DNA from: Golubevia sp. BC0850
Taxonomy: Eukaryota; Basidiomycota; Exobasidiomycetes; Golubeviales; Golubeviaceae
DNA length: 64,000 nt
Direction: 5' to 3'
Assembly (NCBI GenBank): GCA_012976225.1
Contig: JAAVVG010000002.1
Location: forward strand, 1,674,001-1,738,000
Shown here: positions 11,119-23,038 of the stretch, in pieces
How the letters are laid out: the number at the start of each line of letters is the position of its first letter
Position numbering within the stretch: position 1 is the first letter of the stretch
Notes under the pieces: model-generated
What the model was told of the DNA's origin: nothing
What the model saw: only the letters and a program-made list of their open reading frames with translations
The model's database searches: none
Position numbers and translations under genes: made by a program

Positions 11119-14100
11119 ATGGTCTTTACTCAAATTCCCGAAGGGCCTACTGTGTGAGTAGTCCCACTCTACTCTTCAGGATTCACACTCTCTCCCTCTC
11201 GGTCTCCTCTACCTATTCCTTCCCTATCTACCCCGCTCCTATCTCTTCACTTGCTCAATCTCAATCTCACCCTTAAACCTTCCATCCAATTTCTACAGAT
11301 TCCCACTTGACATCCAGTCGATCCCCGTGCCCAACTCGGAAGAACCTGGATTCAGCAGCGTTTATCGCAATGCTGCCATTCCAGAGTTACGTACAAAGGA
11401 GAACGTTTACGACATTTTCGCTTATGGAAGGAACGCTTACCCAAAGAGCAACTGCTTAGGTTGGAGACCTTGGAATGCTACTAAGAAGGATTTCGAGAAC
11501 GCTTTCAAATGGTGGAGCTACGAGGAAGTCGAAGAGATGAGAACCGCCTTGGGCTCCGCTCTCGTTGGATTGCAACAGAAGGGAGAGATCAAAGGGGCTG
11601 GTGCTGAAGATTGGGTGCTTGGTCTTTGGATGCAAAACAGACCTGGTGAGTTCCCAAGGTGTTGCTCGAAGGGTGATAAGGAAGAAGGGTAGCCCCGTTC
11701 CTTCTTGGCGGAGATCTGGAAGTCCTGAGGGAGACGCTTTGAGGGAAGTCTCACGAATAAAATCATTGATGTTCCCATCTTCACTAGTCATAGAAGGTTT
11801 TCTAGAGAAAGGGAGACATAGTATTCGACGAGTCGCAAGACCAGCAGCTCACTCGTCCTTTGCACCCTTTTCTTCACCTCAGAATACCAACTCTTCGACC
11901 AAGCCGCTGCAGCCTATTCTCTCACCACCGTAGCTCTGTACGACAGTTACGATACTGAGACTGCTGTCTACGTCCTCAGTCACTCTGAGAGTAAGGTGAG
12001 CTAGATGCAGTACAGAAGGAACCCTGTCCTTCTCTCGCAGCTAACCCGCTTTCCTTTCTTTCGATTCCCAAGATTTGTGCTACCACTACCTCCCATCTCT
12101 CAGCAGTACTTTCATCAAAGTCTTCTCTACCTCATTTGGACGTCGTCATCCTACTGGACGAGGCCTCTGGACTAGATGCAAACTCTCTTCGTCCTGGTGA
12201 GCTATCTCAAATCGCTCTAGCTCGTCAGTGGGGAGCCTTGGCTGGAGTCAAGGTCTACACTCTAGCCGAAATGCTAGAAACTGGGAGGAAGAATACATTG
12301 GCCCACAACCCTCCCTCTTCAGAGGAGAAGATCACTTCGCTTTGCTACACTTCCGGTACCACCGGTAAGCCAAAAGCAGCTAAGGTAGCCCATCGTCAAC
12401 TAGCTCTAGCTTCAGCTGCTGTCTCCATGGTCATCCATGAACCTGAAGTCATGCTCTCTTACTTGCCTTTGGCTCACATCTACGAGAGAGCTCTGGAAAC
12501 CGTTTGTTTCAGGTGAATGGCAATTTCGTAGCCGATCTCAATTCCGATCTTCGAATTGTTTAAGTTTCATCGGTCCTTACCTCGATCTATCTCTATTTTC
12601 CAGAACCGGAACTGCTATCGGATACTTCTCTGGGGACGTCACTCGTCTCATCGAGGACGCTCAAATCTTGAAGCCCACTTTCTTCCCCAGTGTTCCAAGA
12701 GTCCTCAACCGTATCGCTGCTCAGATCCAAGCTCAAGCTGATGGAGAGGGTCTCAAAGGTGAGTCCAAAGAGACAGACTTCTTGATGCGTCTTCCACGAA
12801 GTAGAGCGCGTGCTGATCGCGATTCCGATCTTCCTTCCCCTCGCTATCTTAGCCAAACTCCTTCGTCACGCTCTTTCCGTCAAGATCGCTCATCACGACA
12901 AGACTGGTGAAGTCACTCACGCTTTCTACGATCGTCTGATCTTCTCCAAGGTCCAAGCCGTACTTGGTGGTAAGGTCAAGATCATCATCAGTGGAAGTGC
13001 TCCTATTCGACCAGACGTTCTCAAGCTCTTGAGAGTTTGTTTCGCTGCCGATGTCAGAGAAGGATACGGGCAGGTGAGTTCAGTCTTCCTGGTATAGGGT
13101 CCCTCCGTTCTTGTTTTAGAGAGAAGTGCTCATATCTCAAATCTTCATCTTCACTTTCTACCTCGTACAGACCGAGAACGCTGGTTTGTGCCTTCTTATG
13201 AACCAGTGGGATCCAAACCTAGGTTCTTGTGGGCCACCAGTGGTCGGAACCGAGCTGAAGCTCAAGGATTGCCCAGAACTTGGATACACCTCGAAGGACA
13301 AGCCTTTCCCTCGAGGAGAAGTCCTTTCTCGTGGTCAAGCTACTTTCCCTGGATACTACAAGGATGACGAGAAGACTGCTGAGACTCTTGATTCCGAAGG
13401 ATGGCTTCACTCTGGAGATGTTGGTTTGATCGATGAATTCGGAAGGGTCAAGATCATAGACAGAGTCAAGAACCTCGTCAAATTGAGTCAAGGAGAATAC
13501 GTTGCCATTGAGAACGTTGAAGGTCTTTACGGATCTTGTGGCCTTCTTGCTCAGGTTTGGCTCTATGGAGATTCTCTTCAAGGTGAGTCGCCGGAGGCTT
13601 TTCTTTTGACCGATTCCAATCAGCTCGAAGACTGACGCATTTCTTTTCAAACCTCTTCTCCTCACAAACCCAGCTCATCTTGTCGCCATCGCTGTTCCAG
13701 AACCAGGAAGCTTTGCTCCTTTCGCCTCCAAGGTTCTCGGAAAGTCGATTGCTGCCGAAGATGTCGGAGCCCTAGAAGCTGCTTGCGCTGATCCAAAGGT
13801 CATCCAAGCTACTATCCTCGAGCTAGCTAAGGTCTCCAGGAGGGAAAAGATGAAGGGTTTCGAGTTCATCAGAGCTCTCAAGCTCAGAATGGAACCATTC
13901 AGTCTCGAGAATGGCTTGCTTAGTGAGTATCGCGAGAATTTGGGTGCCTCTTCGTGGCTGAAGAGAGGGACTTAATCTGACTCTCGAATTACCTCTGTTT
14001 CTTCATTTTGTTCAGCCCCAACTTTCAAGATGAAACGTCCTGAAGCCAAAAAGATTCTTGCAGCAGACTTGGAAGCTCTTTATGCTCAAGAACCTGCTAA

Positions 14101-14122
14101 CGTCAGTGCTGCCAAGCTTTAA
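11119..14122 (+). CDS. Long-chain acyl-CoA synthetase (ACSL/FAA type)
   Basis: ATP-dependent activation of long-chain fatty acids to acyl-CoA. Nine exons: 11119-11153, 11299-11645, 11883-11995, 12073-12512, 12604-12758, 12853-13073, 13171-13582, 13674-13922, 14016-14122; the phases all close to give 692 aa, the usual length for eukaryotic ACSLs. The AMP-binding P-loop TSGTTGKPKAAK starts near residue 258, followed by YLPLAHIYE, the EGYGQTENAG motif split by an intron, and the adenylate/hinge block HSGDVG...IIDRVKNLVKLSQGEYVA. The first exon codes for only about 12 residues (MVFTQIPEGPT). Faa1/Faa4-like enzymes act at ER, lipid droplets or plasma membrane, and some relatives are peroxisomal; the C-terminus (SAAKL) is only loosely PTS1-like, so location is open. 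Convergent with the GH20 gene. Confidence 0.95.
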
Positions 14123-14436
14123 ATTAGACTGCTCAATCCTGTTACCTGTAGAACAACAATAATATCCAAATCGAGTTTTCTGTTCCTTCTTCACTCTACC
14201 CAATTAGGATAGAGATGAGAGGAGTCTTGCATGTGTCTGTGTGATTGAGAGATTCGTATCGCATTTCAGAAGCAAAGCGGGGGAAACAATGAGTATAAAT
14301 AGCAGCAGTCATTGTCCAGGTAACGTTCGTAAAGTCGGGAGCAAAGAAGGAGAAAGAAAATGCAAGGATAGACAGTCGAGCGTAAGCAGCAAAAGAGTAA
14401 AAGAGAGGAAAGAAATAGAGGTATCGAAGTGCAGTC

Positions 14437-16797
14437 TTACGATTGAGGAACTTCGCATTGACCAGGTCTAAGTGTACACCTGAAGAAGGAGTGGGGAGAA
14501 GTGAGAGAAAACAGAAGGGTCAGATACGAGGAGATCGTTCTAGAGAGATAAAGAGGCAGGCCAAATTCACTCACCACATTGGTTGCAGAGGTTCAGCTCT
14601 GAAGCCTCTATCGACCATCCTGAAGCGCAAATCTTGGAGTCTTGGAAGGGCCTCGACGATATCTCTTGAAACATTGGTGGCCGAGGAAGTTGAATAGGTC
14701 GGTCCAGTCCAGAAGACTTCAGCTCCTGAAGCAGCACGTGGCCTAAGAGATGGAATGAGAGGAGATCCGGTAGGTCAGATAGGTAGAGAGGTGCTAGCTT
14801 CTTTCATTCACTCACCATAGCAGTGCGTCGACGTTGTTTGGATCTGCTTGTTCAGCCCAAAGCGCGGACTCACCCCCGAGCACCCTTGACAAGTCGTGTC
14901 CCTCGGTTCCGTTGTAAGCGTCAAATTGATACATCTTCCCCCAAGTGACTCTCTCTGTAGGTAGAGTGAGTCGAAGGATAAAGGATAGGTTAGAAGCAGT
15001 CTGTCATCAGGGAAGAGGAGATGGCAAATTCCCTCAGAGAGGCACTAACCACAGTAGCTCTGTCCGGTCCCGTTGCCCAACCACTCTCCGCGACCGCAAT
15101 CAAGATAGAAGTATTCACTAGAGAGGAGAGAGAGAGAGGAGAGAAAGATGAGTTTCGAACTTGCTTTCAGCTGTTTCCTGTCAATTTCTTCACTCACGTC
15201 GGCGCATGGATGATTTTCACCCCTGGGTTTGAAATAAGGATCTTACCAACGTTGTCCGTGGAAGTCCAAGCCTCAACGATGGTCCCATTCTTCAGAGTCT
15301 TTCCAGTTTCAGGGAAGTTGATCGCAACTTCTTCCCAGACTTGGTTGATCTTTCCAGCCTTCTCGATTTCGTTTTGAACCAGTTGCATGAAAGGCTTCAA
15401 TAGAGTCGAATCGATGTCACTTTCTTCCTTGGCTCCATAGACGTTCAAGTTGATTTCATCTCCTCCCGACCCGAAATAGACACCAGGAAAGACGGATGTG
15501 ACTTTGAGGGAGAAGGGAGAGTTGGGGGTAAGCGAGGGCTGTGAGAGATGGAGCTGCGCACTACTTCTCAAGACTGACCTTGAGCGATCAGCTCAGTGAT
15601 GTATTCGTTGACATCTGAGTTGTTGAGAGCCAATTGTCCAGAAGGTGGTTCATTCGCCCAACTTTGGACAGAGAGGAAAAGGATGAAATCAGAGCCGAGC
15701 TTGGCAAAACAGCAGCCCCAACTTCGACGAACTCACTTGATCCAATCTGGCTCGTTTCCGTGAAGGATAACCCCGTCTCTCCAGTCTTTCACTCCCATGT
15801 ATTGATGACCTGGCATGTCAATCTCTACATTGACGTTGATACCTCTCTCAGCAGCGTAGCTAGTGATCTCTTTGATGTCTTCTTTAGTGTAAATCTCTTC
15901 TTCCGAGTAGGCACCGTCCTTAGTGATACTTGCTAAGGAACCTTCTAGTTGAATAGGGAAAGACTGAGCGTCGGTGATGTGCCAGTGGAAGACGTTCAAC
16001 TTGACCATGGACATGGCATCGAGTTGTCTCTTGATAGCATCGACTGAGTAGTAGTTACGAGCTGTGTCAAGCACTGTGGAAAAGTAGAGGAAGATGATGA
16101 AGTCAGTTTAGTCAAATGGAACTGTTGGAGACACAACGTTCAAAAGACGGACGATTGTCCTACTCTACTCACTCAAACCCCTGTAAGGGAAATGTGGCTC
16201 GTCATTAATCTTGACTGGAGCTTCAATGTATTTCATATTTGATTCTTTTTTATCCATACTATAGAATAATTGTTCCAAAGTAGAGAGCGCTCTGAAAGCC
16301 CCTAAACTTGATTTAGCTCTGATAGTGCCCTTTCCATCTTCCGAGATATCGATTTCATAAGCCTCTTCTAAATCTTCTAGCTTCTTAAGAGTGTCTTCTC
16401 TAATACTTGAAACATCTCTCTTCAAAAGAGAAGAGATATCGTAGTTAGTCTGTCCAATCACTAAGCCTCTCTTATCATTCTCAGAATCGCCGAGGACGAC
16501 CTCAACCTTCTTCAAATAATTCTTTGATTTCATTCTGGATTCAACTTGATCGGCACCTCTTCCTACGATCAAAGGTCTCATGGAGTCTTTTCTGATGTGT
16601 TGCTGACTTCTTGAAGCTGCATCCTTGAGATCTTGAGGGGCGGAAGAGGGAAGTTGAATCTCGAAAGTTGAAGAATCTACTAATAAAGTTGAGTTACCTT
16701 GAGTCATTAAAGATGGCTTTGGCCAAACAGCTTCTACTGAAGAAATGGAAACAAGTAAAGTAGTCGCCAAAGCTAGGAATGGACGACTTAACTGCAT
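14437..16797 (-). CDS. Secreted beta-N-acetylhexosaminidase, GH20
   Basis: Removes terminal GlcNAc/GalNAc from chitin fragments and glycans. Eight exons on the minus strand: 16797-16173, 16073-15737, 15661-15579, 15501-15198, 15117-15050, 14954-14816, 14742-14575, 14479-14437; phases agree throughout and give 588 aa. An N-terminal signal peptide (MQLSRPFLALATTLLVSISS) is followed by a GH20b-like domain. The catalytic barrel then shows YRGLMLDTARNYY, HWHITDAQSFPI, EIDMPGH, and GSGGDE with catalytic Asp363-Glu364. Later blocks are YFYLDCGRGEW, VLGGESALWAEQ and a C-terminal Cys-containing tail, WCTLRPGQCE. The family usually has HxGGDE; here Gly replaces that His. A TATA box lies about 157 bp upstream of the start. 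The family call is very firm. Confidence 0.96.
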
Positions 16798-17346
16798 CTT
16801 GGTCTGGCAGTGTTGTTTTATATGTGTCGAAGGAAATATTAGGTGATGGGCTGGTCTTGAGATGAGATGTCAAGCAAGTTCGACTCCTTTAAATCTGAAA
16901 GATGAAAGATGTGGGGAAAGAAATCGTCGGTCTGCTGGAAACTACATGTCACCTTTTATACTTTTTGATGTAGAGACTAGAGAGGGCGCTAAACACGGAG
17001 TTTTCCTCCATAGAAGCCTCTGCCACGGTTCGTGGATTCAAGAAGACACCAACCTCCTTTTCAAGTTCAGGTTGAGAGGGTTCGTGGCAAGATGAAAGGC
17101 AGAGGGGTGAGGCGGTGAGGTAGGTAGGGCCGTAGGGAAGATCCCAGCAACAGGCAGAGGGCATCGAAGGACCAGCGGCACTCCCTTCTTCGAAAGCAAA
17201 GCGTAATGTAAGATTATCAAAAGTTAGAACAGTCTAGAACAAGATTGAGAAGGTTGTATGAGAACTTGAAATGCCTCTTCGAAGAAGGGATTCACTAGAG
17301 GAAGGGCAAAGAAATGGAAGACGTCTCAGGAGAGAATGCTTCCCAT
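16798..17346. other. Promoter side of GH20 and 3' flank of TMA7
   Basis: No coding evidence was seen in this 549-bp gap. It contains a good TATA box for the GH20 gene (on the minus strand at 16954-16960) and the 3' end of the TMA7 transcript. Confidence 0.5.
16954..16960 (-). promoter_or_regulatory. TATA box of the GH20 hexosaminidase gene
   Basis: TATAAAA on the minus strand, flanked by G on the 5' side and GG on the 3' side, about 157 bp before the ATG. A second TATAAAA at 16817-16823 is only about 20 bp from the ATG and is less likely to be used. Confidence 0.5.
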
Positions 17347-18032
17347 CTATTTCTTCTTTAGCTTGGCAGCGGCTTCCTTGCGGATCTTCTCCTCAGCCTT
17401 TTGCTTTTCACGGAAGGCGATGTCCTTGAAAGGGGGGAGAAGAAGTGGAAGGAGAGGGAGATGGGAGGTGAAGGGAACGAGAGGTAGAGAAGAATTGTCA
17501 GTGCTTGCAGAGATAGGGGATCGATTGGGTTCCGCGAAGATGCCAATTGTAGTTCGAGTGGATTGAAAAAGCTCTAAGGCGGCATGTAACGAAGTGCTGA
17601 CTTGCAAAGACGTTGAATCAACTCATGCTTCGACAGATCAAGTAGAATCGAGCCAGCAGAGCATGTTGAGCAACAGCGCCTTTCCGAGACAGGACAGCTC
17701 CATTATACAGTAGCACATATGCCTGTCCTTCGACGAAAGGTTGCATCTTGACGATAGACTGGAGGGAACGAGGGAAGACCATCAGAAAAGAGGGAACAGA
17801 GTGCTACCCACATCCTCATCTAGTTCCTTGGTCTGTTTCTTTGGTGCCTTAAGAGGCTTGACTAATGTCCATGAAAATAAGAAGAGATCGAAAGGGAGAT
17901 TGGAAAGGGAGAAAGAGGAGAAAGAGCGAAGAAGTTAGTAAAACGAAGATTTCTGAAGAAAAAGGCGGAGGGTCTGCAACTTGAAAGAAAAGAAGGGTCG
18001 AGCTTACCTTTACCACCTTGACGTCCAGACAT
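17347..18032 (-). CDS. TMA7: TMA7-like translation-associated protein, short form
   Basis: Tiny, highly basic ribosome-associated protein. Exons: 18032-18008, 17861-17812 and 17424-17347, giving 50 aa. It begins MSGRQGG, then KPLKAPKKQTKELDEDD, IAFREKQKAEEK and ends in AAAKLKKK. The first 40 residues match the TMA7 family pattern (MSGRxGGK.KPLK.PKK...DxAFKxKQK). The family usually has about 64 aa and ends in a GGGIKKSGKK-like tail, which is missing here. Intron 2 (17425-17811) is 387 nt, much longer than most introns in the window. The gene is divergent from SFT2, with 147 bp between start codons. The identity is firm; the missing tail could be real loss or an unrecognised alternative last exon. 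Confidence 0.85.
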
Positions 18033-18179
18033 GTTTACTCTTCAAGGATAAGAAAGAGTGAAATGGGTTAGGTTGAGAGAAAGAAGGAGGAAGTAGAGAG
18101 GCAAGAAGCAAAGTTGGAATGAAGCACAGCTAGAGCTTGAGCTTGACCACAACACCTCGAACTCAAATCATCTTCAAAC
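18033..18179. promoter_or_regulatory. 147-bp bidirectional promoter, TMA7/SFT2
   Basis: This is all the DNA between the divergent TMA7 and SFT2 start codons. It is purine-rich on the plus strand, and I see no TATA box. Both 5' leaders and both core promoters must fit here unless transcription starts inside the opposite gene. Confidence 0.6.
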
Positions 18180-19616
18180 ATGCCTTCTTGGATGCCAGGA
18201 TCTAACAGTGGGAGTGGAACAGGTGGTGGGAATAGTGGTGGATCCACTTGGATGAACATTGATACTGAAAGGTTGAGGAATATTCCTGGAACCTCAAATC
18301 TCACGGGGGAGGATAGTGCCTTCAAGGATATGGGAATAGAGCTCACAAGACAGCAACGACTAATCGGTTTCGCTGGTTGGTGAGTTGAATCAAAAGACAA
18401 GACCAAATTGAATTGATTGGAAGAGAAAAGAAGAGGCGGTGGGACAAGGACATCTGTGGGTGGTGCGAGCCGATAGGGTGGCAGAAGTCTCTATCTTGCC
18501 CTTTCTCAGCCGGGAGGTCTCTGAGTTGGATCGAAGATTTGATACGTCAATGATGTTCTCGCTGTTGCTGCCATAGAGCTGGTTTAAGTCGAATCCTGAT
18601 GGCCTTGGCTTCATCTCCTGGGAGTCTATCTCCTCGCTTCCACGTTCCCTACTCTATCTTCTTTGAAGACTTGATTTAGATTGGAGCCAAATCCTTGAAG
18701 TAGCATTTGCTAAACACCAAGCTAAATAGAGTGACAATCTCTTGAAACATCTGCTGATACTCCTTCCTCTCGACCTCGCAACTTCTAAAAGTCTCATAGG
18801 AGGATTTGTGATCTCTCTCTTAGGTTCCATTCTTCTTTTTAGTGGTAGTCTGACGACGTTTGCTATTTTGTACTCTATCGGTATCATCATTTCGTTGATC
18901 GGGTAAGTCTACTAGAAGAATCTCTAACTTGAAGCTTCCTTCTGCTCTTCCCGTTTCTGATCTTAGTGCCTTATCTTTCCCTTTTGATTTGATTTTTCTA
19001 GTACTGGATTCTTGGTCGGATTCGTGTCTCAACTCAAAGGCATGTTCAAACCTGTGAGAGTGGCGGCGACCATCATTTTGATCATCGCTTTTGTTTTGGT
19101 GTAAGTCGAAAATAACGCTTGAAGGGGGACCCAGTCAGGTCTTGAATTTCAACTGAGCTAAGACTTTCCCTCTTCTGAACTTGTTTCTTGCTCCTTTCTA
19201 GATGGATTGGAGCTTTTGTTATCAAATCAGCGGTGAGTGTTGATTCTCCACGAGCGGTCTCGAGAGGCTCTGTAAGAAACAGGAGCTGTCACTGACTCGA
19301 TATTGCTCTTATCTCTCTGAAACTCCTCTCAGATATTGTGTCTCATATTTGTAATCATTCTCTAGTGAGTCCAAAGAAACAAGCCGTCCTGCTCAATCAA
19401 AGCTTCTCCTTGGTCTGACACCTCCTCCGCCTTCCCTCTATCTCTGCAGCCTTGCCTACGCTTGGTATTGTCTTTCATAGTGAGTCAATTCCCTCTTCCT
19501 ATTGGGTTGCTATACTCTTTGGTGGTATGTCTGACTCTCCTCTTTGATTCCTTCCACCTCACAGCATCCCCTTCGCAAGAGACTTCGTTAGATCGATCTT
19601 CGCCAAGTTCTTCTAA
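18180..19616 (+). CDS. SFT2: SFT2-type Golgi transport membrane protein
   Basis: Four-helix membrane protein of the Golgi that supports SNARE-dependent endosome-to-Golgi fusion. Seven exons: 18180-18379, 18792-18902, 19002-19100, 19202-19232, 19333-19364, 19450-19479, 19565-19616; phases close to give 184 aa. A Gly/Ser-rich cytosolic N-terminus leads to ERLRNIP, then LTRQQRLIGFAG. Four hydrophobic segments follow: GGFVISLLGSILLF, FAILYSIGIIISLIG, VAATIILIIAFVLVWIGAFV and ILCLIFVIILYLAYAWYCLSY. The family signatures are GTGFLVGFVSQLKGMFKP and the SYIPFARD end. Three exons are only 30-32 nt. Intron 1 (18380-18791) is 412 nt, far longer than the others, and has no obvious content. The call is firm from the full-length pattern. 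Confidence 0.93.
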
Positions 19617-19934
19617 TCAAGTTGGGATGAGCTGAGCAAAAGAAATAGAATGTCAACTTCCAAGGACAATGGTCATCAAATGGGGGGAAAGAGAGAGAGC
19701 GATTTGGGGAAAGATACTTTAAAGCTGTAACGATAACGATAATTTTACTACTGGTCACCTTGTTCTCCTCGGTAATGAATGAACCTGTTTCTCGATCGTC
19801 TGTTTCTAATCTGCTATACTCAAAATTCGTTTTTGGGAATACATGGAAGAGTACGTCTTTGCTGATAGCGCTCCCAAGAGCTTTGCCTGCGCCATGTATC
19901 TCTTGCCTGCCTGCAAACCACACATCGATTCGAG
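19617..19934. other. Intergenic, SFT2 to FG-GAP gene
   Basis: A 318-bp gap between two genes on the same strand. It presumably holds the SFT2 3' end and the promoter of the FG-GAP gene. I see no distinct element. Confidence 0.5.
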
Positions 19935-22894
19935 ATGCTCACATCGTGGACTCGTCGAAGGCGGCGCAGTGGATCAAACAAGATCTCAAGATGCTCAACG
20001 TTAACGACAAGTCTAGCTCTTCTCTCAAGTTCTATCCCATCGGTGGAAGGATTGTTCGGATTGGGGGACAAGAGGTTCAAGTTCGAAGGACTGATAGATT
20101 CTGGTCATCTCGGAATGGGCCAGATAGATGGTTCTGTTGTCGCTTTTGGTGATTGGAATGGAGATCAATTGTGAGTAGCTAGTGATGGTGTACTGGCTAG
20201 ACCACTGTGTCAGAAAGAGGGTGCCAAATCGATAGAAAAAAGACTCCAACAGATAGGATGGTGTTGAACTTCCCAACTGCCCAACTTTCCTCTCGCTCTC
20301 TTAGCCTTGACCTGTTCGTTCTAAGCTCTGATAGATCAAGAGTAGACATTCATCTTTGGGATCACGGTGAGTCATGTCAATTCAAAGCAGCTCTTGGAAG
20401 CTTCTCTTACCCATCCTCCCCTCCCCTCTCCTATCTACAGCTTCCTTCTCTTTCTTGCCTTCGCCTACCACGTCCATCAAACCTTCCTCTTCCATAACTC
20501 AAGCTGGTTTCTCAGTAGTCAATGTCGTGCCAAATGATTTCAATTACGATGGACGAATGGACCTCATGTTGATGTGCCAGAAGGATGGGGACAGGTCTGG
20601 AGAGACAAAGATGGAGCTTTGGTTGGGCAAAGAGGGAAGTCAAGTAGGTGAGCAGAGCTGGGAATTCAAACTCTATTCGTCGAATTTATTCGGGTCACTT
20701 TAGATGGCGAAGCAAGAGCAGGAGGGCCTCAAAGATAGCTCGCAGAGGGAAGCTAAACGTCTCTTCTCTTTCGACCCTCTATCCACCCCTCTACCTATCT
20801 CTCCTTCTCCAAATTTCAGAATCCGAACCTCTCTCGCTCCCATCATCAACGTCATCTCATCCTATAACTCTTGATGCAACTGGATCAATGAGAACCGATC
20901 TTCTAGCTCATGAGTTCAATTCGCCTAAAGAACTTTCCCTATGGAGAAATCTTCATCGACAAAAAGATTCTAAGGGAAATCAAACCTCAGGATTCCTCAT
21001 CGAAAAGGCCCCTCTACTATCTCCCAGAGCCTCAGGCTGTAAATTAGCCAGTCCACATTCTTCGGCTTTCATCGATCTAAACGGAGATTGTCTAGCAGAT
21101 TTGTTCTTGGTCTGTTCTTCTTCAAGTTCTCAAAATTCTTACCAAATTTGGACAGCAATTCCATCCTCCAAAATAAATTCGACAGGATCTGGATATAAAT
21201 TAGCAAGAGAAGGACTTTTGCCTCCACATGCTGGAGCACTTTCTTTTGCTGATATGGATAGAGATGGAACTATTGATGTGGTTTTCCCTACTTGTGATAA
21301 AGGAGAAGGGTTAGATGGAATCGGAAAGGGAGATTGCTACATTAATGTGGCGTATAATAAGCAAGTCGGATTGTGTAGCGCCAAAGGTGGTTTGACTACT
21401 GGTGGCGGCGGAGCTGGAGTCGTAGGAGAGAATATCAGAGCTGAAAGCGGCGGAGGTTCAGGAGAATCGAAGGCGGTCAATGGAGCTCTCTGTAGAAGGA
21501 CAGAGGAGCTCTGCAGTGCAGACGATGATTTCGTCTTCGATTTTTCTCAAGAGGTGAGTACGACCTGTTCCTATCTATAGCCTTCGCTGAAGCTGCACTT
21601 AGTGCTGATTTGAGGGATTTCTCTTTACGCTTTTCTCTCTCTAGGCCTTGACTCGGATTCCAGTCTCGAGTCTGTTGGGCTCCCCTTCGGCTAGACTGCT
21701 CTTGACCGACGTCTTCACAACTCCCCCTACGCCCCTTCCACTCTCGCTAGGAGATCATAACAAGGATGGATACCCAGATCTAGTCATTTTGGTTTCTGAC
21801 TCTTCAATCAAGACAACTTCCGCTTCTTCAATCCCGGAGACTAGAGTTCATCTTTTAACTTCAACTCCTTGTGGTCATCCTCCGAGTAGCAATCCTTTCG
21901 CTTCCAAACCACCAACCAAGCCTGGCTGCAAAGCTGATGCTACTTTAGAAGATGGAACTAGAACTGGGCGGGAGGAGAAAGAGGGCTCATCAGTGTTAAG
22001 TGGGATGCAGGATGTCAGGAGAGCTAATTGGATAGACGTAGATGAAGATGTGAGTATGGATGGGATCAGCTCTTGCAACGGAAATTCAGTGTTGACGTGT
22101 TATGATTTTCCTTCGTTTCTTCAGGGGACTCTTGATCTGATGCTTCAAAGGTTTCCGGAAGGTACTTCTCGAGGTAAAGTCCAGAATAAAAGATTAATCA
22201 CCTTCATTCAAAACAATTACTTCCATGATGCATTCTTCTTAAAAGTTCTATCTCTAAATGGAGCTTGTCTAGGCTTCTGTGAACCGTCGACAGAAGGAGG
22301 AGAGAGATACAGACCTTGGGGAAATAACTATGGAGGAGCTTCTTATAAATTCACAGTTCTTGATACTAACGGAGTTAGACGAGCTCAACAAGTTGGTCAA
22401 TTACCTTCAACTTCTTATTCTTCCCTTGGAACTTCTTACTCTTACATCGGCTTGGGAAGAACCAACAATTACGTCGAGAATCTCTTCGTTGGCTCTACTA
22501 GAAGGACGATTAAGAATAAGGGTAGTCTGGATTTAGATTACCTTTCGATGGAAGGTGTGATACCTAATAGTCAGGTCGTTATTGCTCCTTGGCAGGGAAT
22601 CGATGGGAATAAGGGAGATAGTGGGACGTGGGGCAAAGAGCTTTATCTTCAACCTGGAGATTGGATTCCTTGGGTTACTGTCGTTCTGTTGACGACTATT
22701 TTGGCTTTGGCGATTTTGGTGGTGGTACTTCATGTCAACGAGAAGGTGAGTTCTTCTTCTACTTTCCGTATCAACTCCCTCTATTCGAATCCCTTTCTGA
22801 CTCTATTCTGTTCCTCTCTTCCCAATTCATTCAGAGGGAAGACGAAAAGGAGAGGAAAAGAGCAGTTCATGCCATCAATTTCGACGCTCTATAA
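19935..22894 (+). CDS. FG-GAP repeat type I membrane protein (TIP/ITFG1 family)
   Basis: Homologue of T-cell immunomodulatory protein/LINKIN, a cell-surface or secretory-pathway protein with an integrin-alpha-like beta-propeller. Exons: 19935-20170, 20305-20366, 20441-20647, 20820-21553, 21645-22049, 22125-22745, 22835-22894; 774 aa. A basic N-terminus and a short hydrophobic stretch (about residues 22-38) suggest a signal or anchor. Six calcium-loop motifs are visible: DWNGDQFLDL, DFNYDGRMDL, DLNGDCLADL, DMDRDGTIDV, DHNKDGYPDL and DVDEDGTLDL. Then come GASYKFTVLDTNG and PNSQVVIAPW, typical of the family, and one transmembrane helix (WVTVVLLTTILALAILVVVL) before a short basic tail. Start choice and the 171-nt intron at 20648-20819 are the weakest points: the frame stays open past that donor for about 18 codons. 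Confidence 0.88.
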
Positions 22895-23038
22895 CAATCT
22901 CGCACGTCTTTCTTTTCAATTTCTTTTGTGAAAATTTTCATCTAAATACTATCGTTGACCCACTCTTGATTGGATCCGTCATAAAGGACTTAAACAAAGC
23001 AGCGACTTGACTTGAAGAGTTCCCTCCCTCTCACCCCT

